64,000 nucleotides of DNA from positions 23,239-87,238 of the forward strand of contig CAJTCE010000006.1 of assembly GCA_910574745.1 (NCBI GenBank), read 5' to 3'. Origin of the DNA: Lachnospiraceae bacterium (GTDB taxonomy: Bacteria > Bacillota > Clostridia > Lachnospirales > Lachnospiraceae). Shown piece after piece: positions 1 to 10,105 of the stretch. The position numbers and the translations under genes were made by a program. The notes under the pieces were generated by a model. It worked only from the letters and a program-made list of their open reading frames with translations, was not told where the DNA came from and searched no databases. Position 1 is the stretch's first letter. Each line of letters starts with the position of its first letter.

Positions 1-272
1 CTGCACCATTCGGTAATGGAATCTACTTTCATTACGATTGACAGAAGATAGGAGCGAAGCAGGCAGGATGGAAAACGTGTGGCGGGTTTGCCAGTCAGTG
101 GATAAAACTCCTGCATGATGGTATCCGTTTCGCAGAGATCAAGATACCAGAATTTCACAATAATATCCCATGTTTGTTTAGGGACAGCAAAGGGATCCGG
201 GAATAAGTTCAGAAAATCAGATACGAAGGTATTCTGATAGGCGGTATGACCGCCATAATTAACAGGTAACAT
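1..272 (-). CDS. N-terminal part of a probable transposase (runs off the window)
   Basis: An open reading frame of about 90 codons begins at an ATG at 272 and continues leftward past the window edge. A clear GGAGG ribosome binding site lies about 8 bases upstream of this start. The visible protein (MLPVNYGGHTAYQNT..., with LTGKPATRFPSCLLRSYLL) looks like the N-terminus of DDE-type transposases of clostridial insertion sequences. That assignment is from memory of the family, and the catalytic domain is outside the window. It lies directly beside the point where the Rhs gene loses its 5' end, so an element carrying this gene probably caused that truncation. Confidence 0.45.
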   Translation of the reverse strand, partial: MLPVNYGGHTAYQNTFVSDFLNLFPDPFAVPKQTWDIIVKFWYLDLCETDTIMQEFYPLTGKPATRFPSCLLRSYLLSIVMKVDSITEWC

Positions 273-340
273 AAAAATCGCCTCCAATCAAAAAATGCTT
301 ACCGGCTGCGCCGAAATGAAAAGTGCTTTTTTAATTAAGA

Positions 341-353
341 GGCGCGAAGCGCC
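341..353. terminator. Short GC hairpin at the transposase/Rhs junction
   Basis: GGCGC-GAA-GCGCC is a perfect five-base stem with a three-base loop, followed by GCATTTTT on the plus strand and preceded by TTTTTTAATTAA. It could be a small terminator or part of the end of the neighbouring insertion element. It is short, so the call is weak. The rest of 273-438 holds no gene that I can see. Confidence 0.3.
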
Positions 354-498
354 GCATTTTTAGAATGATTTGTCAAGTGTTTTTGGCAAAAAGTGGGGGA
401 ATTTTTATAAAACTGGATTTGAGAGCCGCAGACAATAAGGGCTGGAGAATCCGAGAGGCTATGTTTATGTAAAGGAGGATACCAGTGCGCCCCGGGTT

Positions 499-3400
499 AT
501 GGAAATGCTGCCGGCGGCGGGAAAGGTAAATAAAATCACAAGGCTGGAGATAACGGGAAAGGATAACAGGGCGGTAACGGAGTTTGAACTTTTCATCAGA
601 AATACCGCAGAAGAGGACTGGAAACCTTTGGCAACTGTACCTGCGGAAAATAATAAAGCTGTTTATGAATGGGACACCACTTTGCAGGAGGAGGATACTT
701 ATTATGTGAAAGCCGTGGCAAGAGACGGACATGGCAACGAAAATACGGATTTGTTTATGAGACGGTATGTGGTGGATAATACCGGAATCGCAAAAATCAG
801 ACTTTTAGACGCCACAGTGGGAAGCACCGGGGTTTTACTTGCATGGGAAGATGTAACGGAGGAGGACTTCGGATGGTTTTTAGTGGAAGAGTTAGTTGAT
901 GGTAACTGGGTTGAAAAAGGGAAGGTCAGCGATACCCTGGGCTTTAAAATTGAGAATTTAATGCCAGCCAACACCTATACTTACAGAGTTACGGGAGCGG
1001 ATGTGCTGGGAAATATGGGCGTCCCCTCCGATGTGCTGACCATAACAACAAAGGAGGATACAACACCCCCTGTCATTACGGCGGTAAATCCCATATCCTC
1101 TTATTACAACGGGAATATTTTATTATCTATGTCGGTTAAGGACAACGGCGGAGTAGCGTGGGGGAAATTTTCTTATCGATACGGAAGTGATTTGCAGACA
1201 AAAGAAGCTGCTGCTTTGGAAAATATAAATGAAAAAGAAAACGGCGGCGTTTCTGCAAATGATATTGAAAAAGAACGTACTTACGCATTGGAAAGCGGCG
1301 GATGGAGAGAAATCGCCACGGTTTCCGCAAACGGTCTTTTGACAGAAACGCTAACCTGCAACTGGGATCTTTCGGAGCTGCCTGAAGGAGAAGTGACAGT
1401 GCGCTTTGAGGCATATGATACGGCAGGATATCATAATACTCTTTTTGATGACAAGGAAATAGAAAATACCTATATCATTGACAAGAGTGCGCCGGAAAAG
1501 GTTCAAGGTGCGGCAGTTACCGGGGAAGACGGTTATATCGGGCTTACCTGGGAAAACGTCAGCGATAAAGACGTGGCGTCCTATGAAATCCAGAGAGCTT
1601 TGGAGGATGAAGGGATTTTTGAACGGGTAGGAGTGACAAACAATACCCTTTACTATCATGACGGAAATGTTAAGCAGGGAGTTACCTATGTCTACCGGAT
1701 TCTGGCAATTGATATTGCAGGAAACAGGGGAGAGGCTTCCGACGAGATATGCGGAACCGTGAAGCCCGATAAGGAAGCTCCTGTGGTAACGGGCATTTCT
1801 CCCGGGGAGACTGTTATCGGAGCAAATCCTACATTGAAAATTCTGGCAACGGATAATGCGGCGTTGAAATCCGTTCAGGTGGAATTTCGGGAAGAGGGAG
1901 AAGGTATCTGGCATGAAATTGCGACCTTAAGTGCACAGGGAAGAGTAAAATATGAGGCCTTCACATGGGATACTGCGGGACTTTCGGAAGGCGTGACCTA
2001 TGAAGTGAGGGCAAAAGCAGTGGACGAGGCAGGAAATGAGGGAGATTATACCCAAAAAACTTATACGCTGGATTTAACGCCTCCGAAAGCGCCGGAGCTT
2101 TCCGTAGAGTCCGGAAGCTTCTGCGTAAAAATGGAATTTACGGAAAATGAGGAAGAGGATTTCAGGTGCTATAAAATTTACCGGAGGGAGTATGGGGATC
2201 AGGAATATACCTGTATTCAGGCTACAATCCAGACAGAGTTTACGGATGTGCCGCCCAAAACGGACACCACCTATTATTACAAGGTTCGTGCTTATGATAT
2301 TTATGACAATTACAGTGAATCAGAAGCGAAAACCTGCTATGCCAATCATGTGGATACTATTGCGCCTGTGGCAGAGCTGCCGGAAACCCTGTTCGGTTTT
2401 ACGGGAATGGAAGTGGCATTTGACGGAACTCTTTGCAGCGATAACGTGCGCATTAACCGTTATGAGTGGGACTTTGGGGACGGCGCTAAGGCTTCCGGCT
2501 CCAGGCCTGTCCATACCTATGAAAAATCGGGCATTTATTCCGTTACCCTGACGGTTTTGGATGCGGCGGGAAATGAAGCCTTTACCACATCGGCGGTTCA
2601 GATCATGGACAAAGAAAATAACGGGGTTTCCATCCTGCATATTCTGGCAGAGGACGGAAATGCCGTAGGCGGCGCATACGTTTATATCAAAACAGGAAAC
2701 GGTACAGAGGATGTGCTGCAGCTGCGGAGCGATAAAAACGGAGAGGTAAAGGTTATCGGAAAATCCGGTATTTATGAATATGCGGCTTTTGCGCCGGGTT
2801 ATATGCCGTCTGAAGGAACGGTAAGAATCAGTAATTATGAGACTGTGGAGGAGAGTGTTACCCTTAAGAAGGGAGAAGTGGTTACGGGAAATCTGACCGT
2901 GGAGCGGATGGAGTTAGACGAGCTGATAGAGAAAGGGGTGGATTTGAGTGCGCCGGAGAATTATCACACTTTCAGGTTTAAGACGGAGCTGTGGTTTGCG
3001 TCGAGTCCGCTGCCGCTCGTTATGGATATTACAGAAAATATGGATGGGATACGTAAGACCAGCAATGTTAATACGGGAAAAAGCATAGGAACTTTTACAC
3101 AGAATGAAAGTACAATAGAGGTTATATTATTAAATCCTTCCAAAGAAATACCATATATGCCATCTGTATATCGTCCGGGTATAACTTATTTGCAGACAAC
3201 TCAGAGTGTGAGTTGGATGAAGGATATGTATGATGTACAGCTTGGCATTATAAACAATGCTGATAGTGGGTATCCCCTTACGGATGCTTCTGCAACTTTG
3301 AATTTGCCAGAGGGCTTAAGTCTTGCATCAGTAAAATCCGGACAGACATTAACGACCGTATTTGGTAATATCGAAGGACAGGAAAGTACCTCGGCTTCAT

Positions 3401-6400
3401 GGGTAGTAAGAGGGGATAAGACAGGGATTTATCGTTTTTCTGCATCATTTCACGGGGTATTGCAACCTTTTGATGCAGATATGGATGTCCAGTTTGAAGC
3501 AGAAGCAGATTGTGTGGTTCCGGGAGGTTCAGGCATTCATATTTATGTTTGCCCGGAAAATGCTTATTATCCGGGAGAAGATTATTATATTCAATTTGAA
3601 ATAGTAAATGAGTCCTCCAGGGACTTTTATAATCTAAAGACCTCTTTAGGCGAATATATTCAGTCTACTCACTTGGAAATTGTTGTGGTAAAGGACATTA
3701 ATACGGGATTAATAGTTGGTGGGAGAAGGAGCGGAGGAAAGGTATATCGTTCTGCATCTGCCGCAAAATCTCAACAAGTGCCTGTCCTATATGATGGAGA
3801 TATCATAGATGTGGGTGTGTTTTCTCCGGGAGAGAAAATATATGCGACTTATTGTAAAAGAATGGGACAAGCACCTAGTGATAGTATCTATTATATTTTG
3901 ATAGATTCTTTGGTTAGTGCTATAGAAGGGGAAAATCTGGGAGTTGAAGTTAGTGTTAAAGTTATTAATAGTCATATTAGCAAATATGTCGTGGTAGGCG
4001 GAATGCTTATGGGAGATGAGGGGGATTTTGATGAATTAATGCTCGACCCTGTCGATATGACTACGGGAGCTTTTTTGCAGGAATTAAATACGATTTCATT
4101 AAACGGTGGAAATGCAGTATCATTTGATTTGTATTATAATTCCATGCTGGCGGAATATAGAGGAGAGGCAGGATATGGGTGGAGCCATGATTACGAACAG
4201 TGGATAGAAGATCATGGTAACACTATTGCATTACATTTAAGTCCGTATAGAGAAGCAAACTTTATAAATGAGGAGGCGGCTGGCAATATCTCATATGGAA
4301 CAGTTAAGGATGATACGATTCTTCTTGATGGACAGACGGCTTATACTGGCATTTATCATCCTGTGGGCGGTGGTATGGAAGGCTGGAAGATCGAAAAGAA
4401 TGGACAAGGATATATCGTAACGGCAGCCAATAAGAGTCTTTATACATTTGATGAAGATGGCAGGTTGACCAGACTGGAGGATACCGACGGCAGGGCAGTA
4501 AGAATTACTTATCAGGATAATTTCATGAAAATAGTGGATGAGATTACTAAAGAGTATTTGCTTGTATCGTATGATGAGGATGGATTCATCCAAACAGTCA
4601 GCGATCATACGGACAGGACGGTAACTCTTACTCATAATGGTGGAAATTTAACAAGTATTACGGGACTTACAGGTAATACTTCAGTTTATGCCTATGATGC
4701 ATTTCACCATATGATAAATGCAACAAATAGTGAAGGGATTACATATGTTAGAAACACATATGATGAAGAAGGGAGAATTTCGACACAGGAGGAAACGGGC
4801 AAAGCAGGAGTGACCAGAATGTCTTATGAAGATACAGAGGAAGGCGGTGTCAGGATTAAGATTACTGATGTTACAGGTGCGGATATGTTTGTGTATACCA
4901 ATGCAAAAGGAGATAAAATTAAGACGGTAGATGTAAATGGAGCCACTACAGAATATCTTTATGACAGCAAGGGAAATCTTTTGGACGAAATAGATTCCTA
5001 TGGAAATACAGTCATGTATCAATATGACGAGAAAAACAGATTGATACGAACTTATGATACGGCAGGAAATATTACTTTTATTGACTATGATGATTCAGGG
5101 AATCCGACAAAAATATATGACAGAAACGAAAAAGGCACAACTTTCAGTTATGATGAAAAAGGCAGATTAATACGTAAAATAGGCGCTCTGGGAGATGTGA
5201 CCCGGTTTGTTTATGATGAACAGGGGAATTTGATAAGTCAGAGCACAGATGGAAAGGGGGCTTTACAATATAAATATGAGAGTGGAAGGCTTATAAGTCA
5301 GATAGATGAGAATGGTAATGAAATTTTGTTTACCTATGATAGTTATGGAAATATCTGTAAAAAGACAGATGCAATGGGAAATGTCTATTTGTATAATTAC
5401 AATCAGGCAGGACAACTTATAGACGAAATGACAGCCGATGGTGTAAAAAAGACATACATCTATGATAGTGCAGGGCAAATTATTAAAGTTGTCTGGACTG
5501 CGTCGGATAGTTCGTCAAAAACTGAAAGGTATGAATATGATGGAGCGGGACGGCTTACAGGAATAATCGATGCAGCAGGAAACAGTACATTATATTGTTA
5601 TGATGAATACGGTAATAAGACATTGATCATTTATCCTGATGGAACAAGAGAAACGTTTGCATATGATGCAGGAAGAAATTTGATAAAGAAAATCACAGCA
5701 GGAGGGAATGTTACAGAATATGCCTATGACTTAAATCATAATATGCTTACGGAAACAAACGGGGATGTTACGGTCGGATATGAATATTATCCTAATGGGA
5801 AGCTTTATAAGCAGATATTGCCGGACGACCGGATTTATACATATACCTATGATAGCAGCTGGAACTGTATTCTGATAACAGATAGTGCCGGAGGCAGCAT
5901 GGGATATACCTATGATGAAGAGGGGAATATGACTTCCGTCAGAGATGCCCTGGGTAATACGACAAGATATATGTATGACAGTTTTGGCAGATGCATCAGG
6001 GTTACAGATCCCAATGGGAATTATACAAGCTACCTCTATGACAATCATGGAAACTGCATACGTCAGATTGATGGAATGGGAACTGTAATCCATATGACGT
6101 ATGATAGTTTGAATAGACCTGTTAGTACATGGATACAGACAGAAAGCGGAAAAATCAGTACGGACTATGTTTATGATTCCATGGGAAGAGTTGTGGCAGT
6201 GACAGATGGAGAAGGCGTCACAAATCATATTGTTTATGATTCTTTTGGCAATCAGATAAGTATTACAGATGGAGAAGGAAATGTTCTGCAGGAGAATACA
6301 TATGACGTACTTGGACAATTAACAGAAACAAGGGATATTCTGGGTAATAAAACATCATATAGTTACGATATGGCAGGAAATCTGACACGAGTCGTGGAAT

Positions 6401-8997
6401 GCCTCAATGGTGCAAACCAAAATGAAACAGTCTATAGCTATGACATGGATGCCCACTTGACGGCAGTAAAAGATAAGGCGGGGAACATTACGTCACAGAT
6501 ATACGATACCAGGGGAAACGTAATATCTGTAACAGACGCAATGGGAGGAACTACTTCCTACAGTTACGATTCCATGAACAGAGTAACGGAGATTGTTAAT
6601 GCTATTGGAGCAAAGGAAAGCTATTGTTATAATGCATCAGGCTTGCTTTCTGAGAGCAGAAATGCGAATAACGAAAAGACAAGCTATGAATATGATAGGG
6701 CAGGGCGTATTATAGAACAAAAGGATAAAGAGGGGACTATTAGTTATACTTATGATGCAAATGGCAATGTTTTGACAGTAAGTGATAATAAAGGGACTAT
6801 CAGCCGAACTTATGATGCGTTGGACCGGGTTACCAGTGTAACCGACTATAAGGGAGATGTTATCCGTTATGGTTATGATCAGCTTGGAAACAGGACTTAT
6901 ATTATTTATCCGGGTGGGGAAAAAGTACGCTATACTTATGATAAAACAGGTAGGCTTCTTACAGTAACTGATGCACAGGGGGCAGTAACCTATTATACTT
7001 ATGACAAGAACGGAAGGCTGATTGAAACATGCAGGGGAGACGGAAGCATTGAAAACTGTGCCTATGATAAGACAGGAAGGCTTGAATCAATAACAGATAA
7101 AACATCGGTCGGGGCAGTTATCAATCATTATACCTATGAGTATGATGAACGGGGAAATATTGCAAAGATAACCGGCATGGATAGCGGAATATCTGCGGTT
7201 TCACAAGGAAAGCAAACGAATGACGAAAAGGAAATCCTAAATCTTTCCGCAGTTATGACCTATGATGCAGATAATCGTCTGCTTACTTATAATGGACAAA
7301 CCGTGGAATATGATGCCTGCGGAAATATGATAAAAGGTCCCTTAAACGGGGAGATGGCAGAATTTACATATGACTGCCGCAACCGCTTAATAAAGGTTAC
7401 AGAAGAGACTGGAAGGGTCACGTTCTATGAGTATGATGCAGAGAATATCCGTACAGCTTCCGTTACAAACGGCATTCGTACGGAGTATACCACAGACCGT
7501 GAAAGTACCTATAGCCAGACGTTGGTTAAGAGTGAGTATGAAAGAAATGCTTTTGGTTTCTATATTGAGTTGATAAATAGTACAACCTATATCTATGGAT
7601 TGGGATTAATCAGTGAAAGAAGGGATACGAAAGAAATCTATTATTATCATTATAATCACTTGGGTTCCACCATGGCAATCAGCGATGCAGACGGCAATGT
7701 TGTTTACCGTTTTGCTTATGGCACTTATGGAGAATTAAGCGATATAAAAGATGGAAATGGTGCAAGCCTTGGAAATATAGCTGCATCGGAAGGCTTTACA
7801 TATGCGGAATTGGCCGATGCCATAGGGATACAATATCTTTATAACGGTCAGTATGGAGTTGAGACAGACAGGGACGGTCTTTACTATATGCGGGCACGCT
7901 ATTATGACCAGGATATAAAGCGTTTTATTAACCGGGATGTATTAAGAGGAGATATTGGGAACAGCCAGAGCTTAAACAGGTTTTGTTATGTACAGGGTAA
8001 TCCGGTAAGCCTGACTGACCCTTTTGGGTTATGCCCTGACAGTAATGTGGCATTTAAAAAACTCTGTATCGGAGCTTATCATCTGGATTGGAATGCGCTG
8101 GGGCATACGGCACTGGATATAGCAGGATTTTTTTTCCAGCCGGCAGATGTAGTTAATGCTATCTGGTATGCAAAAGAAGGCAACATGAAGATGGCTGCTG
8201 CCAGTGCAATGGCAGTCTTTTGTGATGCTACTGCAGGGTCAAAACTGCTGCTTGGCGGTAGTAAATTTGGAAAATATCAGGGAGTTGTCAATACAGTTGC
8301 CCATTTGGTTTTTGGGGGAGTAGGAGTTGCGATTGGTTCAGATATGTTCATGACCAATTATGAGAACTTTGTCGGAGGGCTGAAAGATGGCAGGTTTGAC
8401 GTAGAGAGTCTGGGCAATATGGTGCTTGGAGGTCTGATAGCAGGTTACTCGGCGAAAGGTCTGTGGAACGGCATAGGAATGGCGGCAGCGAGCGGAAGTG
8501 TTAAGGGAAGCGCCAAAGGAAATGTTGTGCCACTGGCGGATTGGGATGATTTGAATGACATTACAATGAGACAATTCATCCAGTTATCCGGAAGTAATGG
8601 CAGGTCGCCGTCAGAATGGGCAAGGAGCTGGCAGGGAACAGAACCTTATTTGGGCGTAGATACCTATAGGGATATTACATTAAGGAGAGGGAAAATTATT
8701 TATAGAGGAGAACCAAATGGAACAGAGTATTTTACTACAAGGTCTGCGATTGAGCGGTCTGAAAGGGATAGGGTAAAAATATTCCAGGGATTGCAGGTGC
8801 TGGAACATGAGACCTATGGATATAGGGGAAATATGATGGGATATATGGTAATGAATGATATAGATGCGGCGTTTGGAATTACAAGAGCGAATACAGATTA
8901 TGGAAAAGGAGGGCTACCACAGATTTTTGTTCCAAATGCAAAATGGCTAATTGATAGTGGGATTTTGGTGCCAGTATATAATATTCAGTTGAAATGA
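499..8997 (+). CDS. Giant Rhs/YD-repeat polymorphic toxin protein, 5'-truncated
   Basis: The 2,832-residue protein has, in order: fibronectin-III/Ig-like repeats (about 1-620), a PKD domain with WDFGDG near 657, a carboxypeptidase-regulatory-like domain (about 706-810), a DUF6531 start motif DPVDMTTG at 1183, a long run of YD repeats (about 1300-2320), the RHS core ending in DPFGLCPD near 2513, a hydrophobic pre-toxin region, and a variable C-terminus after LADWDDLNDITM (about 2690). The reading frame is open from 439 and the peptide just before the first ATG already reads like mature repeat sequence (GYVYVKEDTSAPRV). The original N-terminus and export signal are therefore missing. The AGGAGG at 473-478 is 20 bases from ATG 499 and looks coincidental. 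Rhs proteins encapsulate and deliver the C-terminal toxin. The C-terminal 140 residues (GKIIYRGEPNGTEYFTT, AFGITRANTDYGKGGLPQIF) belong to a family I cannot name; an ADP-ribosyltransferase-like fold is only a guess. Confidence 0.9.
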   Translation: MEMLPAAGKVNKITRLEITGKDNRAVTEFELFIRNTAEEDWKPLATVPAENNKAVYEWDTTLQEEDTYYVKAVARDGHGNENTDLFMRRYVVDNTGIAKIRLLDATVGSTGVLLAWEDVTEEDFGWFLVEELVDGNWVEKGKVSDTLGFKIENLMPANTYTYRVTGADVLGNMGVPSDVLTITTKEDTTPPVITAVNPISSYYNGNILLSMSVKDNGGVAWGKFSYRYGSDLQTKEAAALENINEKENGGVSANDIEKERTYALESGGWREIATVSANGLLTETLTCNWDLSELPEGEVTVRFEAYDTAGYHNTLFDDKEIENTYIIDKSAPEKVQGAAVTGEDGYIGLTWENVSDKDVASYEIQRALEDEGIFERVGVTNNTLYYHDGNVKQGVTYVYRILAIDIAGNRGEASDEICGTVKPDKEAPVVTGISPGETVIGANPTLKILATDNAALKSVQVEFREEGEGIWHEIATLSAQGRVKYEAFTWDTAGLSEGVTYEVRAKAVDEAGNEGDYTQKTYTLDLTPPKAPELSVESGSFCVKMEFTENEEEDFRCYKIYRREYGDQEYTCIQATIQTEFTDVPPKTDTTYYYKVRAYDIYDNYSESEAKTCYANHVDTIAPVAELPETLFGFTGMEVAFDGTLCSDNVRINRYEWDFGDGAKASGSRPVHTYEKSGIYSVTLTVLDAAGNEAFTTSAVQIMDKENNGVSILHILAEDGNAVGGAYVYIKTGNGTEDVLQLRSDKNGEVKVIGKSGIYEYAAFAPGYMPSEGTVRISNYETVEESVTLKKGEVVTGNLTVERMELDELIEKGVDLSAPENYHTFRFKTELWFASSPLPLVMDITENMDGIRKTSNVNTGKSIGTFTQNESTIEVILLNPSKEIPYMPSVYRPGITYLQTTQSVSWMKDMYDVQLGIINNADSGYPLTDASATLNLPEGLSLASVKSGQTLTTVFGNIEGQESTSASWVVRGDKTGIYRFSASFHGVLQPFDADMDVQFEAEADCVVPGGSGIHIYVCPENAYYPGEDYYIQFEIVNESSRDFYNLKTSLGEYIQSTHLEIVVVKDINTGLIVGGRRSGGKVYRSASAAKSQQVPVLYDGDIIDVGVFSPGEKIYATYCKRMGQAPSDSIYYILIDSLVSAIEGENLGVEVSVKVINSHISKYVVVGGMLMGDEGDFDELMLDPVDMTTGAFLQELNTISLNGGNAVSFDLYYNSMLAEYRGEAGYGWSHDYEQWIEDHGNTIALHLSPYREANFINEEAAGNISYGTVKDDTILLDGQTAYTGIYHPVGGGMEGWKIEKNGQGYIVTAANKSLYTFDEDGRLTRLEDTDGRAVRITYQDNFMKIVDEITKEYLLVSYDEDGFIQTVSDHTDRTVTLTHNGGNLTSITGLTGNTSVYAYDAFHHMINATNSEGITYVRNTYDEEGRISTQEETGKAGVTRMSYEDTEEGGVRIKITDVTGADMFVYTNAKGDKIKTVDVNGATTEYLYDSKGNLLDEIDSYGNTVMYQYDEKNRLIRTYDTAGNITFIDYDDSGNPTKIYDRNEKGTTFSYDEKGRLIRKIGALGDVTRFVYDEQGNLISQSTDGKGALQYKYESGRLISQIDENGNEILFTYDSYGNICKKTDAMGNVYLYNYNQAGQLIDEMTADGVKKTYIYDSAGQIIKVVWTASDSSSKTERYEYDGAGRLTGIIDAAGNSTLYCYDEYGNKTLIIYPDGTRETFAYDAGRNLIKKITAGGNVTEYAYDLNHNMLTETNGDVTVGYEYYPNGKLYKQILPDDRIYTYTYDSSWNCILITDSAGGSMGYTYDEEGNMTSVRDALGNTTRYMYDSFGRCIRVTDPNGNYTSYLYDNHGNCIRQIDGMGTVIHMTYDSLNRPVSTWIQTESGKISTDYVYDSMGRVVAVTDGEGVTNHIVYDSFGNQISITDGEGNVLQENTYDVLGQLTETRDILGNKTSYSYDMAGNLTRVVECLNGANQNETVYSYDMDAHLTAVKDKAGNITSQIYDTRGNVISVTDAMGGTTSYSYDSMNRVTEIVNAIGAKESYCYNASGLLSESRNANNEKTSYEYDRAGRIIEQKDKEGTISYTYDANGNVLTVSDNKGTISRTYDALDRVTSVTDYKGDVIRYGYDQLGNRTYIIYPGGEKVRYTYDKTGRLLTVTDAQGAVTYYTYDKNGRLIETCRGDGSIENCAYDKTGRLESITDKTSVGAVINHYTYEYDERGNIAKITGMDSGISAVSQGKQTNDEKEILNLSAVMTYDADNRLLTYNGQTVEYDACGNMIKGPLNGEMAEFTYDCRNRLIKVTEETGRVTFYEYDAENIRTASVTNGIRTEYTTDRESTYSQTLVKSEYERNAFGFYIELINSTTYIYGLGLISERRDTKEIYYYHYNHLGSTMAISDADGNVVYRFAYGTYGELSDIKDGNGASLGNIAASEGFTYAELADAIGIQYLYNGQYGVETDRDGLYYMRARYYDQDIKRFINRDVLRGDIGNSQSLNRFCYVQGNPVSLTDPFGLCPDSNVAFKKLCIGAYHLDWNALGHTALDIAGFFFQPADVVNAIWYAKEGNMKMAAASAMAVFCDATAGSKLLLGGSKFGKYQGVVNTVAHLVFGGVGVAIGSDMFMTNYENFVGGLKDGRFDVESLGNMVLGGLIAGYSAKGLWNGIGMAAASGSVKGSAKGNVVPLADWDDLNDITMRQFIQLSGSNGRSPSEWARSWQGTEPYLGVDTYRDITLRRGKIIYRGEPNGTEYFTTRSAIERSERDRVKIFQGLQVLEHETYGYRGNMMGYMVMNDIDAAFGITRANTDYGKGGLPQIFVPNAKWLIDSGILVPVYNIQLK

Positions 8998-9014
8998 TTA
9001 AGGAGGTAAATGAA

Positions 9015-9407
9015 ATGTTAATGGATTTAAGAAGTGGAATAATAAAGATTAGTGATGATTTAATAATACATCCACAATATTCTTTTGAGGATTTTCAGAA
9101 GACAAGGTTTTATAAAGGGCAGGATGATAATAGAAAGATGGTTTTGGCAGAAACACAAATAATAGATGGAAAAAAATATAAGATAGGACTTATATTTCAT
9201 AATAGAAAAATATATTGTGTATCTTTATGCAATATTGATGAAAATCTTGCTCCGTGGATAGAGGAATCAAAACGAAAAAAGATTCATGATAAGATCCTTA
9301 TAGAAAATGGTATATTGAATGGCTGTCAATATGGATGGGGGAATATATTATCTGAATATGATCAAAGGAGTGGAACAAGTCGTATAAGTATTTATTATGT
9401 CATTTAG
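9015..9407 (+). CDS. Candidate immunity protein for the first Rhs toxin (copy 1)
   Basis: A small, charged, cytoplasmic-looking protein of 130 residues beginning MLMDLRSGIIKI. I start it at 9015 because AAGGAGGT lies seven bases upstream and because the paralogues start at the same residue; an ATG at 8994 overlaps the Rhs stop codon (ATGA) but sits before that ribosome binding site. Its position immediately after the Rhs toxin tip is the standard place for the cognate immunity gene. I do not recognise a named family. Conserved features shared with the copies at 9456 and 28301 are HPQYSFEDFQKTRFY, DKILIENGI and NGCQYGWG. It is AT-rich compared with the Rhs core. Confidence 0.7.
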   Translation: MLMDLRSGIIKISDDLIIHPQYSFEDFQKTRFYKGQDDNRKMVLAETQIIDGKKYKIGLIFHNRKIYCVSLCNIDENLAPWIEESKRKKIHDKILIENGILNGCQYGWGNILSEYDQRSGTSRISIYYVI

Positions 9408-9455
9408 CATACTTATGCATTGAACTAAAATAGTTTGCAAAGGAGGGAACAGAAA

Positions 9456-9848
9456 ATGTTAATGAATTTAAGAAATGGAATAATAAAGATTAGTGATGAT
9501 TTAATAATACACCCTCAGTATTCTTTTGAGGATTTTCAAAAGACAAGATTTTATGAAGGACAGGATGATGCAAGAGTAATTTCTATCAAGGAACCACAGA
9601 TAATAGATGGGAGAAAGTATTTGATTGATTTTATTTTTCATAATGGGGAAATATATAGTGTGTTTTTATGCAATATTGATGAAGAACTTCCAGATTGGGA
9701 AGATTTACCAAGGCAAAAAGAAATTCATGATAAGATACTCATAGAAAATGGAATATTGAATGGTTGCCAATATGGATGGGGAAATATAGTATCTGAACGT
9801 GATCCTAAAAGTGGGTCATGTACTATAAGCATTTACTATTTGGTTTAG
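9456..9848 (+). CDS. Candidate immunity protein, tandem paralogue (copy 2)
   Basis: A 130-residue paralogue of the gene at 9015, sharing MLMNLRNGIIKI, the HPQYSFEDFQKTRFY block and the NGCQYGWGNI block. It differs in the middle (EELPDWEDLPRQK against ENLAPWIEESKRK). The start at 9456 is set by AAGGAGGG about 10 bases upstream; an earlier in-frame ATG at 9435 precedes that site. The spacer before it shares CTAAAATAGTTT with the spacer before the next copy, so the unit of duplication is gene plus leader, with a period near 440 bases. It may protect against a variant of the same toxin. Confidence 0.65.
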   Translation: MLMNLRNGIIKISDDLIIHPQYSFEDFQKTRFYEGQDDARVISIKEPQIIDGRKYLIDFIFHNGEIYSVFLCNIDEELPDWEDLPRQKEIHDKILIENGILNGCQYGWGNIVSERDPKSGSCTISIYYLV

Positions 9849-9892
9849 TATATAGGCAGGTTTAGCTAAAATAGTTTAAGGAGGTAAAGCAA

Positions 9893-10081
9893 ATGTTAAT
9901 GGATTTAAGAAGTGGAATAATAAAGATTAGTAATGATTTAATAATACATCCACAATATTCTTTTGAGGATTTTCAGAAGACAAGGTTTTATAAAGGGCAG
10001 GATGATAATAGAAAAATAATTTTAGCAGAGGCACAAATAATAGATGGGAAAAAATATAAGATAGGAAATAAAAAATATTAA
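9893..10081 (+). pseudogene. Truncated third copy of the tandem immunity gene
   Basis: The first 57 codons match copies 1 and 2 (MLMDLRSGIIKISND... up to GKKYKIG) with an AAGGAGGT ribosome binding site. The sequence then leaves the family at about 10065 and stops at 10079-10081. Immediately after the stop the DNA becomes Rhs coding sequence (CIEEAANHMVYG, equivalent to NEEAAGNISYG in the first Rhs protein). The gene was therefore cut by the recombination that placed the second Rhs gene here. Confidence 0.75.
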
Positions 10082-10105
10082 TGTATTGAAGAAGCGGCAA
10101 ACCAC

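Noticed and set aside
473-501. AGGAGG at 473-478 as the ribosome binding site of the first Rhs gene
   Set aside because: It is 20 bases from ATG 499, and in frame it encodes KED of the repeat domain; the GTG nearby is out of frame.
5731-6318. Long minus-strand frame opposite the YD repeats
   Set aside because: It is a shadow of the repeat codons on the other strand, with no ribosome binding site or recognisable protein.
4500-7300. Regular short repeats in the YD region that could be mistaken for a CRISPR array
   Set aside because: The period and sequence vary, the stretch is one open reading frame, and the repeats translate to YDxxGN-type motifs.
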